A stretch of DNA of 64,000 nt from NCBI RefSeq assembly GCF_037975245.1, contig NC_092583.1, forward strand, positions 13,667,764-13,731,763. Reading direction: 5' to 3'. The notes below the pieces were generated by a model. The model ran no database searches, was not told the DNA's origin, and was given only the letters and a program-made list of their open reading frames with translations. Position 1 is the first letter of the stretch, and each line of letters begins with the position of its first letter. Shown one piece after another: positions 37,811 to 50,344 of this stretch. Source of the stretch: Apostichopus japonicus. Taxonomy: Eukaryota > Echinodermata > Holothuroidea > Aspidochirotida > Stichopodidae. Position numbers and translations under genes: made by a program.

Positions 37811-37846
37811 TCTGACGTTTTGATCCTAACCAGATCTTCTTCAGAG
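37811..37846 (-). repeat. interspersed motif, inverted copy 2
   Basis: On the minus strand it reads ctgaagaagatctggttagg and then atcaaaacgtcaga, closely matching 34360-34394. It is probably part of a larger degraded repeat whose limits I could not define. Confidence 0.45.
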
Positions 37847-39196
37847 GCTGAATGACATGTAATGATAGGTTAATGAGCAGGGTGAACACAAAAGAGTGAT
37901 GAAAGAGGATTAGTTGACAAAGGGTAGAGAGAAGAAATAAAGTCAAAGGAACCACCATGGGGAAGAGGAGAGGTAGGAGACAAAATGATGTAATACACAT
38001 TGAATCATATTGACATTGTCTTACTCCTCATCTAAAGTACTCTGATTATTCGTACTCGGATGATTTAAGCCAACATTTTAGAAGTGATATGTACTAGTAT
38101 AAAATTGAAAGTACAGATCCTGTGTCCCAGTTTTTTTCCTACTAAACGAGACAAAAAGGATCAACACAAAGGGACATTAGTCCCTATTGAGAACCAAATG
38201 AAAAGAGCTAAATGCAGAACCTCAAATCAAGTTGCAATTTTTCAAATAACTGTCCAAGGCATGACAACCAACCTCTTGCCATTCATTCACAAGCTGCTGA
38301 GTAAAGAAGTTTGCGGATTTTTAATGAATATTACAACTTTCTCCAATTTAGTGAGAAAATGTCCGCAAGTGTTCCTACCATTTGAAAAACTGAAAAATTT
38401 ACACAATGCTGGCTTATCAAACCATGGATAATCTTCTAAACCTGAATTAAATTCCCTAGCAACCTTCTAACTTTTAGGTTGGAAATATTGAGAATTCTGA
38501 AGCCTATCATGGCTGCATGGCAATAACATCATTTTGATTACAAAGAAATTGGAACATAATAAATCTCAGGAAATGCAAACTTGATATTGTATTGAATTGT
38601 TTCTCGTTTGTTTTATAAATTCTTTGTTTCATAAATTCTAGTAGTACTGATGGAAAAAAATCATCTCAATGGCTTTGTCAGATGCATAATGTGAAAATGG
38701 CCAACTGTTGTGTGATCCTTCATTACAGACTTTAAAAGGTACTGTGGATTTCTGATGTGATTTTGATTTGCATATACATGGTCTATCTTGGGTAACTATA
38801 ACCAAAGACTCCCGAAGATTTTATTGTCTGTGCTAGAACATACCATATTTCTATCGTACTTCTTGTTACTTGTCGATAAATGTGTTATCGCTAAAGGTAG
38901 TAATAATAGGTCAATGTGGTCCTCTTCCCATCGACGCTGCGAATGCAGTTACGCGAAATGGTCACCTCATACTGTACCGTTCGTTCGTCCGACTTGCTAT
39001 AATGTGACATTTGTTCGGAATCCTGTTATAGCCCATAAATGTAGCTATAAAAGTTATCTTGTTACACCTAAAATTATTTGAACTCTAGAATTATCAGGAT
39101 CATGGTATTAGCCTACTCTTACTTAGTCTTTGACCTAACTTAATAGTAGTGACTTAACTGGGGCTACTGTATATGAATGTACACATGGTACAGTAT

Positions 39197-39301
39197 GGCC
39201 CACAGGCACTTGTAACATTAGGCTATACCTACCAGTATTTACTAAGTTAGTATATATTCCCGTAGGTAGAGCCTTATGTTACAAGTGCCTGTGGTATGGC
39301 C
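39197..39301. repeat. palindromic repeat with arms of about 36-40 bp
   Basis: The left arm 39197-39232 contains acaggcacttgtaacatta. The right arm 39262-39301 is its near-perfect complement, with a spacer of about 29 bp. It resembles a small palindromic MITE or a template-switch product. Confidence 0.85.
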
Positions 39302-39324
39302 TACTTAGTATAATTAGGCTAAGC

Positions 39325-39876
39325 TAAGGTGACCATATATTTCCTGACTGGAATCGGGGACATTTATTGCGTGACTGATATGGGGGAGGGGTCTACGGGG
39401 AGTGGGTGTCCCCCTCCCCTTTGAAATATTTGCAAGTGCCTAAGGTGCTTAGATGTAAAATGGTTATACACAGTAGCACTATTTAAATCAATTTTATTTT
39501 CAAAAATGTAGCTTTTTTTAGATGAAATTCACTAACTTTACGTGGTTCTTTAAGAGCTTGTGAGTTGCTCATGCTCACACTGTAAGTGTCGTGTTGCCGT
39601 AATTGCCAATTATACGGTCGAAAGAGTGCTAGGCTAGATCGATCTAGCATATTTTTTAACAGTGTTTCCACTTTACACTGGCCCACCTGTCCCGTTCTGC
39701 GACTGCTCACTTGACTAAATTTGTTTTTACAATTATTTTACTAATAATATGGGATATTTTCGAAATTCCTGAACATTTTGACGAATCGGGGACATTTTCG
39801 GGGACACTTGTTCATCGGGGACAGCACACTGAAATCGGGGACTGTCCCCGAAAATCGGGGACGTCTGGTCACCTTA
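39325..39876. mobile_element. hAT-like miniature element, TAAGGTGACC termini
   Basis: Termini are TAAGGTGACCA at 39325 and TGGTCACCTTA ending at 39876, followed inwards by repeated 'atcggggac' words. An 8 bp target duplication ggctaagc lies at 39317-39324 and 39877-39884. No transposase is present. Near 39380-39425 it contains the G-rich 'ggggaggggtct...ccccctcccctttg' module also found in elements with quite different termini. Confidence 0.9.
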
Positions 39877-40308
39877 GGCTAAGCTACCTTCACTACCTCA
39901 GGTCAAATACCAAACACTTCTTAGTCAAGCAGTACGCAAAAGTTATGGCACCCCATTATGGCATTAACCATTAAAAACTTTGCTTACCCTTTAGGGACAC
40001 CAAAATGGAATTAGCCTTACCTCTGGGTCTGATGGTCTTTGTAGTTAGACACTGCAGTCTGCATTCTCTGGTCACATGACCCAGTGCTAGCACCATTAAC
40101 AGTCAAGTCGACCAGCCATCTGAGCTACACACCCCTGGATATAAGCTCCCTGGACCATGTACAGTATTCCAAGTCTCTATCTAGTCCTCAACATAGAATA
40201 TAGAGTGCAATTATGCAGAATAATTTCTTCTGACTTGGTTGGTTGCTTCTTAAATCTGAAAAGTGATCTTAAAATGTTCGTTTCAGATATATTCATTGTC
40301 GTGCAGAT

Positions 40309-43300
40309 ATGCCTTTACCTCTGAAGACCTTGAGAAGCATTGCAGTCATCACAGGTTTTGCAACCCTTGGGGGTGCTACCTTCTTCTACAAGAAAATTCA
40401 AGGTTTGTTGCAACTGGCTTGCTCTTTGCACACAACTATAAGTTTTGGAGAGAAAAAACTGTTAGCAAACTGCACATCTACTGCAAATGTGTTGTTAGTC
40501 GTTATGTGACAATGCTTTGTATCAACATAATGACTTAAAGGCATTGAAGACTCGCCCCAAACCGCTTGCGGCCATTTGAAAAAGTTAACTTTCCGTTTCT
40601 TGCAAGTGACGTTTTGTTTGTGACGCTACAAAATGCAGAATGTATAGTAATGAAAGGTGATACCTTGTTATCTTTAGCTGGACCTGCGATGTCCATCGCT
40701 GTTTTGTTTGTACACTGCTGTGGGTATTGAGCGTGGCTGTATGTACTGACTGTACACTAGTGTCTAATTACCGATGGTAGCAAGCTGTGTGTGTGTATTT
40801 TCTGGGATTGCTGGTGGTGTCTAACACTTCTGTTACACCTCATTCGAAACTAGGTCAGATTACCGGCATTAGACGTTTCTTTTTGCGCGAGTCTTCACAC
40901 CCTTTGATGGCATATAAGATTCTACCACATATTGGCAGTCCGTACACAGTTTTCCAGCATGCCAATCAGGGGAGGGTCTGTCTCTTCATATGTGAACCTA
41001 TTTCAAAAAGAACAACTTTGTATTAAAGGTGAAATGTCTCATGTCAGGATGAAAAACATTGCCAATGTATTTGGGATTCTGGCACAAGTTCTTTAGAACT
41101 TCTGTGCTTTTGCAATCTTTGGGATACTAATGTGAATTGTAAAATAAATGAAAACCATGGAAAAGCTCCTGTTTGTAGTCAAGTGAGAGCGCCTAATTAA
41201 CCTTAGAGGTAATTAACTGGAAATTAAAAACTTCTGTCATGTTGTGTGTGACATCTGCAAGTTGTAAACATGATAAGTCAATAAGTAAGGCTTGGTTGAA
41301 ATTCGAGCTTGGTATATAGAGCCTGCTTGGTGAGTACAAGAACCCTATTGAAATTGGTAGAGATCACATTACTTGAGGTCAACGGAAGTTTAAGGCTGAA
41401 AACACTGTAAACATGATAACTTAAAGTGTGGCATGACTTCATAGCTAGTTATGTTCCCATAGGTGCATACAAGAAATCTACTGAAATTGGTCAAAGGTCA
41501 ATTGAGGTCAACAGATATCACAATTTGAAAAACTTGAAAACACTTTTGAGTGTTTGTTTCAGTTTTTACTGCTTAATGTTCAAGATTATGCAAAATGATG
41601 CAAGGAATCACTAAGCCAACTGCCTTTCTGGGTCTTTTTTCTTCTCAAATTTAAATCAAATACCAAACAAGTAAAGAGGATAATGAAGGGGATCTTGTTT
41701 GGAAGAAAGTTATGATATTGCTAATCCTGGTAATGCCTTAAGCATTTGTAACTGTATGGAATAATACACAAGTATCGCATACAAAACATGGTCAATTACA
41801 ACTGAATAATCACTCTAATAATCTAATGATAAAGATGTGAAGTAACTATGTATATTCAAAGGCAATTAAAATATCACTTCATTGAAATGTATACAGACTA
41901 AATACTGTTTCTCTCATTTACACTGACGGTACTTATACTGCTTCTTTCTTTTTCTTTTTCTTACTTTATTTTCACTTTCTTCATATGGTTGCTAGCTCGA
42001 CAAACTTTCCTTGTTTTACTAGTGTCATGTTTATACTATTCTACAGTTTTTATTGTATTCATGTATAGACGAAATAAATTAAATGAAAATTGATATTCTG
42101 CATTTCTTTAATCATGTGAAATACAGAATAACTGATGTAGAATGATCTATTTTTTTAAATATTTTTTTTTCTGCAGATAATTTAATTTCTGGTACATACT
42201 ACTCAACATCCTTAATGTTACTAAAAGAACATGAATATGCAAAGGAGTTACTTGGTCATCCAATCAAAACAAAGTTTATTGACCTTGGTGATCAATTTAA
42301 TGTCATTGATGGAGAGAAAGGTGTTGCTCAGGTGAGTAAATATTCTGATTTAAAGATGTTTACTGTATGCTGTTGTAAAAGATAGTTGTGTGGGGAGGGT
42401 GGAGGGGCCCTGAGAGAGAATCAAAAAACCATTGTCATCCAATTACCCTCTCTCTTATTAAACTTGTTCATGATATGATACAATCAAGCACCAGGTCTAA
42501 GATTGTTCAACTCAAACTGCTCCTATTGTAAGATTATGATATTAGACCACCCCCGGAATTGACCAGGATTTCTCATACTTTCATGTACTGTCACTGATCA
42601 ATCCCAAATTTGTAAATATGGCCAAGAAATAATGTATGAAAAGAAGCTGCCTGTTTCTAGAGAATGTATTACAGAAATATGTGGGCATTTCACCATCATA
42701 GACCCAGCACCAACAAACATAAGAGTTCTCAAAATCTCTCCTGAAGTACCCTTATAATGTAACATGTAGATACTAGTACTACCTCTTGATGTCAACATCA
42801 ATCTCATGTCCCCAGAATTTAAATTCAAGCTGTATTAACTAAATCATTGGATAACACAGATAGGGGATAAAATAAGCTACTGTAAGGCTTGCTGATCCTT
42901 GGGTCTCTAAACTAATAATAAAGCCAGTTGAGCCTGTTTGATATGTAAATTAGGCTAGGCTGGCTTACATCCAATGATAGTACTGTACAAGTTAGTCACT
43001 ATATTGAGAGTGGATATATATACTTAAGAGGTATATAACACAATATGGTTGTCGTACTGTAGTACCGTTATATTGCTCTACAGTTGCGCCTCTTTCTTCC
43101 TGTCCTTCCCTCAGTTAGCTCCCCTGTCCTCATTTGCGTCATTCTCTTCCCTTCCCCCCCCCCCCCTCTCTTACAGTTCTTTTCAACGTAGAGAATACTC
43201 ACACCCTATTGGCTTGCATACACCACATGACAACATTAGAGTATTACATTAAGAACAGCTCAACAGACCACTGCTAAGCAGCACTTGGAATGAAGGAATG

Positions 43301-44988
43301 AACGTAAAGAAGGCAAATAGTGTAAAACAGAAGATAAAACTTAAAACAAAGGAAACGTCTGACCAAGAAGAACCACCTTTCGGGGAATAAATTTAGTGTT
43401 CAAATTTTGTGTAGCAGTTTTGAAGGCTGTGAATTTTGTCTCTTATAAAAACAAACTGTGGTTCCTCAGTACAGAAACTGCTATACATCTTCGGACTTGG
43501 AGAGCAATTTGACAATTTTGCATTTAGCATGATGCGATGTGATATATCAGATAAATTATTCACTGCCTTTACATTCACTTACGTATTGCAAGTTGGAGAC
43601 TTAATTGTGGGATGCTGAGTACTCTTGAGATAATGAAGCACATCCAATTTACATGGTCAGCCAGACACAGCCCTGACAAAGTGTGACCCGATTCAACTCT
43701 ACCTTGGTGACCTACTTTACGATATTCATCAAGACCCTGTTGTCTTACTACCTACCCCGCCTACTTAATGACCCCCGCCCCCACGCCCACTGACCTACTG
43801 AATGACTGATGACCAAAACCAAATCTTTCTGTGTTGATGACGGATGCACCTTCTGGTCACATGCAAACGTAGTTTCACTTTGTTCAGTCACATTTTGTAA
43901 AGGTGAACAGTTTTAGTCGTGGACTGCCGCACAAGGGTGTCTGCCTTTCTGGAAAAAATGCAACTTAAAATGGCTACATCTTGACCAGTTGTAGTCTTAT
44001 TAAGCAAACACACAATGTCCAACAACTATCCATGATTCTCCATGTCTTGGCAGTATGTGACATGCTTAAAATAAAGACTAACGAACAGGTTTCCTTTAAT
44101 TCGTTGGTTTAGCTGGCAATACCTTTGAGAGGGAAGAAACAGAATGGAACACTTTACACTTGGTCAACTAGGACAGGACCTGGTGCAGAGTAAGTGAACG
44201 TTTTTATATTGAAAGCTTAGCTTTAAGGGTGGGGGGCAAGTCAAAGCTTCAATGGGGGGGGGAACTCAAATCAGTGTCTGGAGAAATGTGAGTTTTCTGC
44301 TGATGCCACCAGTTTCAATTTTGTTTTAGCAAATAATTGCATTTCGTTCCTGTTTTTTTTTAAGTTTGTTAGTATTTTCTATTCAGTCCTTTATTTAGCA
44401 TCATTCCAATGTACCCACAAATTTAAGAAAAAATTAATCAATTGTTTTATAAGCTCTAATAACTGAACCAAAATATGTTCTTTTAACGCTATACAAGCAA
44501 CGTAGCACCCGCAGGAGACATTCCAAACCACTTTTCCTGGACAAGTGTGTAATGCACTATGAACCTGTATTATTTGAGGCACATAAAAGTCTTATGTGTT
44601 CCTTCTGTTTAGTTTGTGTTGCATTTGAGATTCTGACCTAATGGTCAGTGTGTTAGACCAACTAGTCCTTCCGCTTTTACCGATGAGCCTCGTATATCTA
44701 AAGAGCGATTTTTGTTCAAGTTAAAAGTGATATAGAAACACAACGTGGACTAGATTGCTGTCTTTTTTCTTCTTCAACTTATGAAATTAATTTTTGTGGC
44801 TTAAAGTCATCCTTTTAACATTTACATTGGTTTTGCCACTTTATTCTTTGGCATAAATGTTTTCATTTTGACATTTTAGTTGGACTGTCGAAAAAGTGGA
44901 ACTACAACTGAAAGGCTCGCCAAGAGTGGAGACAATATACCCCAAAGAGAAGACACAAATGAATGCAGAACAAGGTGACAGTAGGTGA
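40309..44988 (+). CDS. COA1: cytochrome c oxidase assembly factor 1 homologue
   Basis: Four GT-AG exons: 40309-40402, 42177-42331, 44113-44189 and 44880-44988. They total 435 nt, or 144 aa (human COA1 146 aa). The N-terminus MPLPLKTLRSIAVITGFATL runs into one short membrane segment (about residues 9-26). Next come YYSTSLMLLKEHEYAKELLG, a region matching the human 'ALGPPL' segment (LLGHPI), then IPLRGKKQNGTLY, WSTRTGPGADWTVEKVELQL and a polar C-tail. The family is a single-pass inner mitochondrial membrane protein (MITRAC15) that helps early assembly of complex IV, and in vertebrates complex I. The match to human is moderate but covers the full length and the introns keep phase. A relationship to the TIMM21 fold is an alternative reading of weak similarity. 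Intron 1 carries two dispersed repeats. Confidence 0.88.
40537..40905 (+). repeat. dispersed repeat of about 370 bp, copy in COA1 intron 1
   Basis: This is the partner of 32118-32490 in the same orientation, sharing 'aaagttaactttccgtt', 'actgtacactagtgtctaat' and 'gaaactaggtcagattaccg'. The short open frames over it are chance. Confidence 0.8.
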
Positions 44989-45606
44989 CACCGACATGTT
45001 GGATGAAAACTGTTATTATGGGGGGGGGAGCTTACATCTGTCACAAGGGTGTACTTAACTTATGTTTTTGCGTTGGGTTATAAATTTCCGATTTGTTGAA
45101 AAAGTTACGTAATATTGGCACACAGTTTTCAGGGAGTGTGCAGGGGGAGGGGTGGGAATGCGACTGTTTCATATGAACTATACCTCCTCTATCAATGGTG
45201 GCAGTATTTAACAAAAAATTAAGTGCGATAAAAATTGTAATTTCCACCAAATCCTAAATCCACCAAAGAAGGAGAGAAAAGGAAGTGTGAAATTTAAATT
45301 AAAAAAAAAGAAGGAAAAATCAGCTTATGGGAGAAATATTAAAGATCTATGAAGAAGAAAAACAATGCAAACTAAACAACAGGATCATGATTATCATTAA
45401 AACAAACAAACAAACAAATATTTCATAATTGAAGTACCCTCTGAACCAGTAGAAGAAAATTTGTCCAAAAGACTTGGAGTTGTCGGAATTATGATTTGGA
45501 CTATCATCGCCACTGTTACAGTTTGATTACCCTAATACATTAAAATATAGAATGACTTGATTTCTTTTAACTCTAAATAAAAGATTAGAAATGGTATGTG
45601 AGATGT
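44989..45606. other. convergent 3' region between COA1 and the protease locus
   Basis: Non-coding, AT-rich. AATAAA near 45574 could end the COA1 transcript, only about 30 bp from the last codon of the minus-strand CUB-B exon, so the two transcripts may overlap at their 3' ends. Confidence 0.45.
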
Positions 45607-46374
45607 TTAATGTTTGAACCACGACAAAGAAAAATTTGCAACGTGTAAAAACTGGAAAATTATATAGACACTGAGATTTTTGTTTGACCCTATTGTAATT
45701 CCCCTTGTGATTGTTCCCTGAAAGCCAGCAATGGTACCTATGGAGGTCTTGTCCCTGGAGATAACGAGGGGTTGTCCAAACCCAGAACTGGAAGCAGTGA
45801 AAGGTGCATTCACATTTGGGGAAAAGTTTGGAACATTGACCGGTGCTGCACCATTGACTGGTGCTGCACTATTGACCGGTGCTGCACCATTGATATTATT
45901 CATGACCGTTAGTGTCCTTTTGGCGGTGTTGGGAATGTTGTTTTCTGTGATAGTTGAGGTCAAGATTTCATTCGCCTCTGGAAAATAAATCCTTCGTCGA
46001 GTTATGAAATTGGTCATCGATTCAAACTTGGGGGAGACCAGATCGACAGGTGCCCCAGGGAGAACAGGATCTGTTTTTAAGAATGGACCATGAAGAAGTG
46101 GGAATACCCAGGTCAGAATGAGCATTACCACTCCTTCACAGTAAATATAAAGCTTTGAAAAAGAAGTGAGACTATGTTCAACTGATGGGTTTTATATTGA
46201 AAAGAAATAAATGCTGGTTACAAGGAATCATTTCTACTTTAATCATTTGTAAATCAAACGATCGAAACTTACTGCAGCCGATTTCATCCGAGTAGTCATT
46301 GCAGTCTACAGTGTTATCACAGGCCTGTGATGTTAGAAGTATCTGTCCGTCTCCAGCACATCTGAATAGTGTTT
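45607..46374 (-). CDS. duplicated 3' exons of the mosaic protease: LDLa-B and CUB-like-B
   Basis: Two minus-strand exons: 46374-46273 (102 nt, phase 1 at both ends) and 46070-45607 (terminal, stop at 45609-45607). They are near copies of the last two exons of the mosaic protease (53604-53503 and 52218-51884). Exon one encodes LDLa motif [20 protein letters not shown] and SDEIGC. Exon two encodes a CUB-like domain with SPKF, FITRRRIYFPEANE and TIAGFQGTI. Differences from copy A: the AAPVN segment is expanded to three tandem units, and the tail runs about 30 residues longer and is hydrophobic, ending LSWFKH. No protease exons were found between 46375 and 51883, so it is either an alternative 3' end reached by splicing past copy A or an unused duplicate. 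The phases allow either route. Confidence 0.75.
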
Positions 46375-47131
46375 CTGAAAATTAGAGGCAAATGGCAGCT
46401 TTATTCAACGTATTTATGGTACTTTCTATCAATACTATGAATCGATGCACAATGCTGCACTTTGACATAGTATGCTTCAAGTTCGGGTTTGTGTCTATAC
46501 AGTTTATGTTATTAGTGAAGTGACCAGAAATGATGACAAAAACAGACTATATGTGTGATATACATTACCAATGATAGTGGAGCCTGAACACCATTGAAAT
46601 ACAACTGTTACCATTAATCTTTACATATATGGCAATTACAACTGGTCTGATACTTACAGAAATAAAGATTTGCCAGCCTTCTCTGTCTTCAATGATCTTA
46701 CTTAGTGGATATTTGTATTCTCCATCTCCCCTTACGATGTACTCTTAATAAAAACGTATATCCTAACGTTGGCATAAATGTGTGCTTTTTCCCCAACGTT
46801 GATTAAAGGTGTGCTATTTTCCCCAAATTTTTTCCAAAAAAAAATCCTCATAATTTGCGCAGATACGGTGCTATGACACCAACGATTTGTACTCTAATAT
46901 AGTGGACGCTTAATGCGTGCATACTCCCCCAATATATATATAAATAAGGGTTATATCCCCAAATTTTGGGCCTACGTAAGACTGTGCATACCAACTCAAG
47001 GTTCTACGTCACTGCACTCAGTAAGTATATGATATGACCATATGAAACTACCCTAATCCCTAAGCATATAAAAAGTTGCTCACAAGAGAGTGGGGATACC
47101 TCCTCCACGTTGACCCCTCTCCCACCTTCCC
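46375..47131. other. duplicated intron flank, then unassigned
   Basis: 46375 to about 46530 is the copy of the intron sequence upstream of LDLa-A (53605 to about 53740), showing that the duplication extends beyond the exons. The remainder is AT-rich with no coding features. Confidence 0.6.
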
Positions 47132-47970
47132 CAGGGGCGTAGCGAGCGGGGGGGTGTGGGGGGTGTCACGCCCCCCAATAATTTGGTCGCTGTCGGCAAA
47201 TTTTGGGTCTGTCGGCAAAAGGAGAAAAGGTGAAGATCGAGAGCGGAAGGGGAAGAAAGAAGGAAAGCTGAATAGAAAAAGGAGAACGGGAGTTTCTTCC
47301 GTGCCAAATTTGACTTAAAATATGCACCAGATTGCATCTAAGGACGTTCAAACTAATTTTTCCAAAGGGGAGGGGTAGACCCCCTACCCTTAGACCCCTC
47401 CCCCATTTCAGTCACCACTTCCAGATCCGTCGGCAAATCAAATTTGACTTAAAATATACATCAGATTGCATCTAAGGACGTTTCAAAACTAAAAATTAGA
47501 CCCCTCCCCCATTTCAGTCACCACTTCCAGATCCGTTGGCAAATCAAATTTGACTTAAAATATACACCAGATTGCATCTAAGGACGTTTCAAAACTAAAA
47601 AATTGCCAAAGGGGAGGGGGACACCACTTCCAGATCCGTCGGCAAATCAAATTTGACTTAAAATATACACCAGATTGCATCTAAGGACGTTTCAAAACTA
47701 AAAAAATTGCCAAAGGGGAGGGGTAGACCCCCTACCCTTAGACCTCTCCCCCATTTCAGTCACCACTTCCAGATCCGTCGGCAAATCAAATTTGACTTAA
47801 AATATATACCAGATTGCATCTAAGGACGTTTCAAAACTAAAAATTTTCCAAAGGGGAGGGGGACACCACCTCCCCTTAGACCTCTCCCCCATTTCAGTCA
47901 CCACTTCCAGATCCGTCGGCAAATCAAATTCTCCACACCCCCCAACAAAAACCCCTTCGCTACGCCCCTG
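47132..47970. mobile_element. hAT miniature element, 'gcgtagcga' family, copy 1, with internal tandem repeats
   Basis: Termini are CAGGGGCGTAGCGAG at 47132 and TTCGCTACGCCCCTG ending at 47970. A perfect 8 bp target duplication accttccc lies at 47124-47131 and 47971-47978. The interior repeats a block (words ccacttccagatccgtcggc and ttgcatctaaggacgttt) about five times at spacings of roughly 90-150 bp. No transposase. Overlapping open frames are chance. Confidence 0.95.
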
Positions 47971-48262
47971 ACCTTCCCCATGCCATAATACCCGCCACTG
48001 GATGGGGGCCGTCGTCAATATGATGAAAAATTGGGTCACCAAACGGCAAGAAAAGTTTGAATTCCGGGGCATTAGTCTAAGGGTAAGCCTGCTCCAAGAC
48101 GAATGAACTAACTGTTACTAATCATTCCAACGAACGAAATGTATGAACGTGTGATTATATGTAAGAAAAGTCACCGAAGATGGCGGCCTGGCACGTAAAC
48201 CAAACAACTTGATCCACTCTCAATCCAAGTCACTTTTTATCGAGACTGCAGTCGTAAATCAT

Positions 48263-48686
<424 letters not shown>

Positions 48687-48699
48687 GCAAATGACAGTG

Positions 48700-48990
48700 A
48701 CGAGACAACAGGGTACGGGTAGCGTTACTTTCACCTTGGCGATGGCGGTAAACTTGATGAAGCACAGATCGTTATTGACAGAAGTTCTCGGATTTTGGGC
48801 GAAGTAGAGAGGCTCTTAACTGGCAATGAGAATGCTTCTGAAGCGAAAGAACGTCTTCTCCAAAGCAAAGAGAAATTTAGAACGGATTAACGCGTGCATC
48901 GATGAGCACAGGTTCAATTCAATAGCAGCTGTGCACGATCAGCTCCTTTCCATTGCAGACGCACAGGCACAGCCAGACGGAACGTTGCAG
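48700..48990 (+). other. coding-like relic, unrecognised
   Basis: Plus-strand reading gives helix-like, charged peptide segments such as GGKLDEAQIVIDRSSRIL and EVERLLTGNENASEAKERLL, then INACIDEHRFNSIAAVHDQL. Base composition is higher in GC than the surroundings. The coding potential is broken and I cannot name a family. It may derive from a retroelement or a host exon. Confidence 0.35.
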
Positions 48991-50344
48991 CCATGAGCGG
49001 CGATCATGGGGGGGAGACATATTTTAGGTGGGAGATATAGTATCTAATATCCCCCCCCCCCAATATTTGGTGGCATAGTTTTTTTTTTTGTGGCTATAAA
49101 TAGAAAATAATACGTGAGATTATTTATCCAAATCATATTTAGCGGTGGCTAAAACTTCATCCAACACATGCTGCATGAAGTAAATGACTCTTCGTGGTCG
49201 TTTCTGTGACCTGTGACCGTATAGCATGTTGTCACTCATGATTATTATCATAATGTCTGTACATCTCTTGTGTATGAGTGTAAGTACGTACAATCATATA
49301 TATGATCCACATCGATATGGGTTCACTGGGTTTCCATTTGGCCTGTTTCCTACAAGATTTCTAACCGCAGGCACGTAGCCAAGGGGGGGGGGAGGGGGGA
49401 AGATTTCTTTTTCTTGTTTAACAATCGAAGTTTTATATTTATATTATTTGTACACAATAAATTAACTGTGTCTGAATTTTCGAAAATTCCCTGACCAACA
49501 TTCTTCATCATACTTCCCTCTACTCGTGCCATTTTGACCGGTCTGTTAGGGTTTTTTTCTATATTGGTTGACCATAGATGAAATTTTGTGCAACATTTAT
49601 GGATATGTTTTGAAGTGAATTTATAATTCAAATTCTGAACAAATAATGGGCTTCAAACCTTGAAAAGTGGGGCTGACGGGTATTGTATAGGCCGTTACGT
49701 AGTATTACCTTCCAAAGCAATGATCCACAGGAGAAGCGATGAGGTCGAACATGATGTGTGACTGGTGACAATCTTGAAAAAGGTTATGGATGGAAAAAAA
49801 AACTATTGGGAAAATATATATACAAAATAACGAAGTGCGCGAACAATTTTTATTTGGGGGTGGTGGGAATTGTTACGCGTCTGCACCCAAGTTAAAGTCC
49901 CCCACCCCAATATTTGAAACAAATCGCTGCCCCTGGTTGCAGCCACCATCGGGGAGCCAGTCTAATGGACACATTTCCCAGCCTGTTTCTGTCGCCGACC
50001 AGGGTATACTTTTTACATTTTGGTATTTCATATTGAACTACTTAACCACTCCGATATTATTTTTCATAGGTTTATAGGCCTGGCCTACTCGGTGCTTGCC
50101 CAACGTTTGTCCTCCCTGTCACAAGTGCATGAGTAGCCACGGTACCTCTCCCAGTGGCAGTAGTGGTACTGTGTAACTTAGTCCCCTTTCCCCTCCCGTT
50201 GATCGTTATAACCAAGGCTGAAATTAACCGCGCACCAGGCGCCTTTCTGTGCCCGCTACCAGTCAAACAGCGCCCTTAAGACCCAAAAAGAATGCCTGTT
50301 GATGGCGCTCGTTTCTAATTCCTTTTTGTAGACATTGGTTCGAT
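48991..50344. other. no gene recognised; probable element debris
   Basis: Contains poly-C (49052-49063) and poly-G (about 49382-49398) runs, the latter after 'caggcacgtagcca', which looks like a degraded hAT terminus. No matching right end with a target duplication could be found. Confidence 0.4.

Larger units (their letters stand above)
36608..40308. other. TYW5-COA1 intergenic region
   Basis: It holds the TYW5 3' UTR (possible AATAAA at 37349-37354), a poly-G tract at about 36885-36906, the interspersed motif at 37811-37846 (inverted relative of 34360-34394), a palindrome at 39197-39301 and a hAT-like element at 39325-39876. The 115-codon open frame at 38084-38431 shows no recognised family. 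Confidence 0.5.

Noticed and set aside
38084-38431. 115-codon plus-strand frame as an independent gene
   Set aside because: No recognisable domain, no supporting splice structure, and an intergenic location with repeat fragments.
49367-49940. Another poly-G hAT element starting 'caggcacgtagcca'
   Set aside because: The proposed right end does not match the left end and no target duplication is visible.
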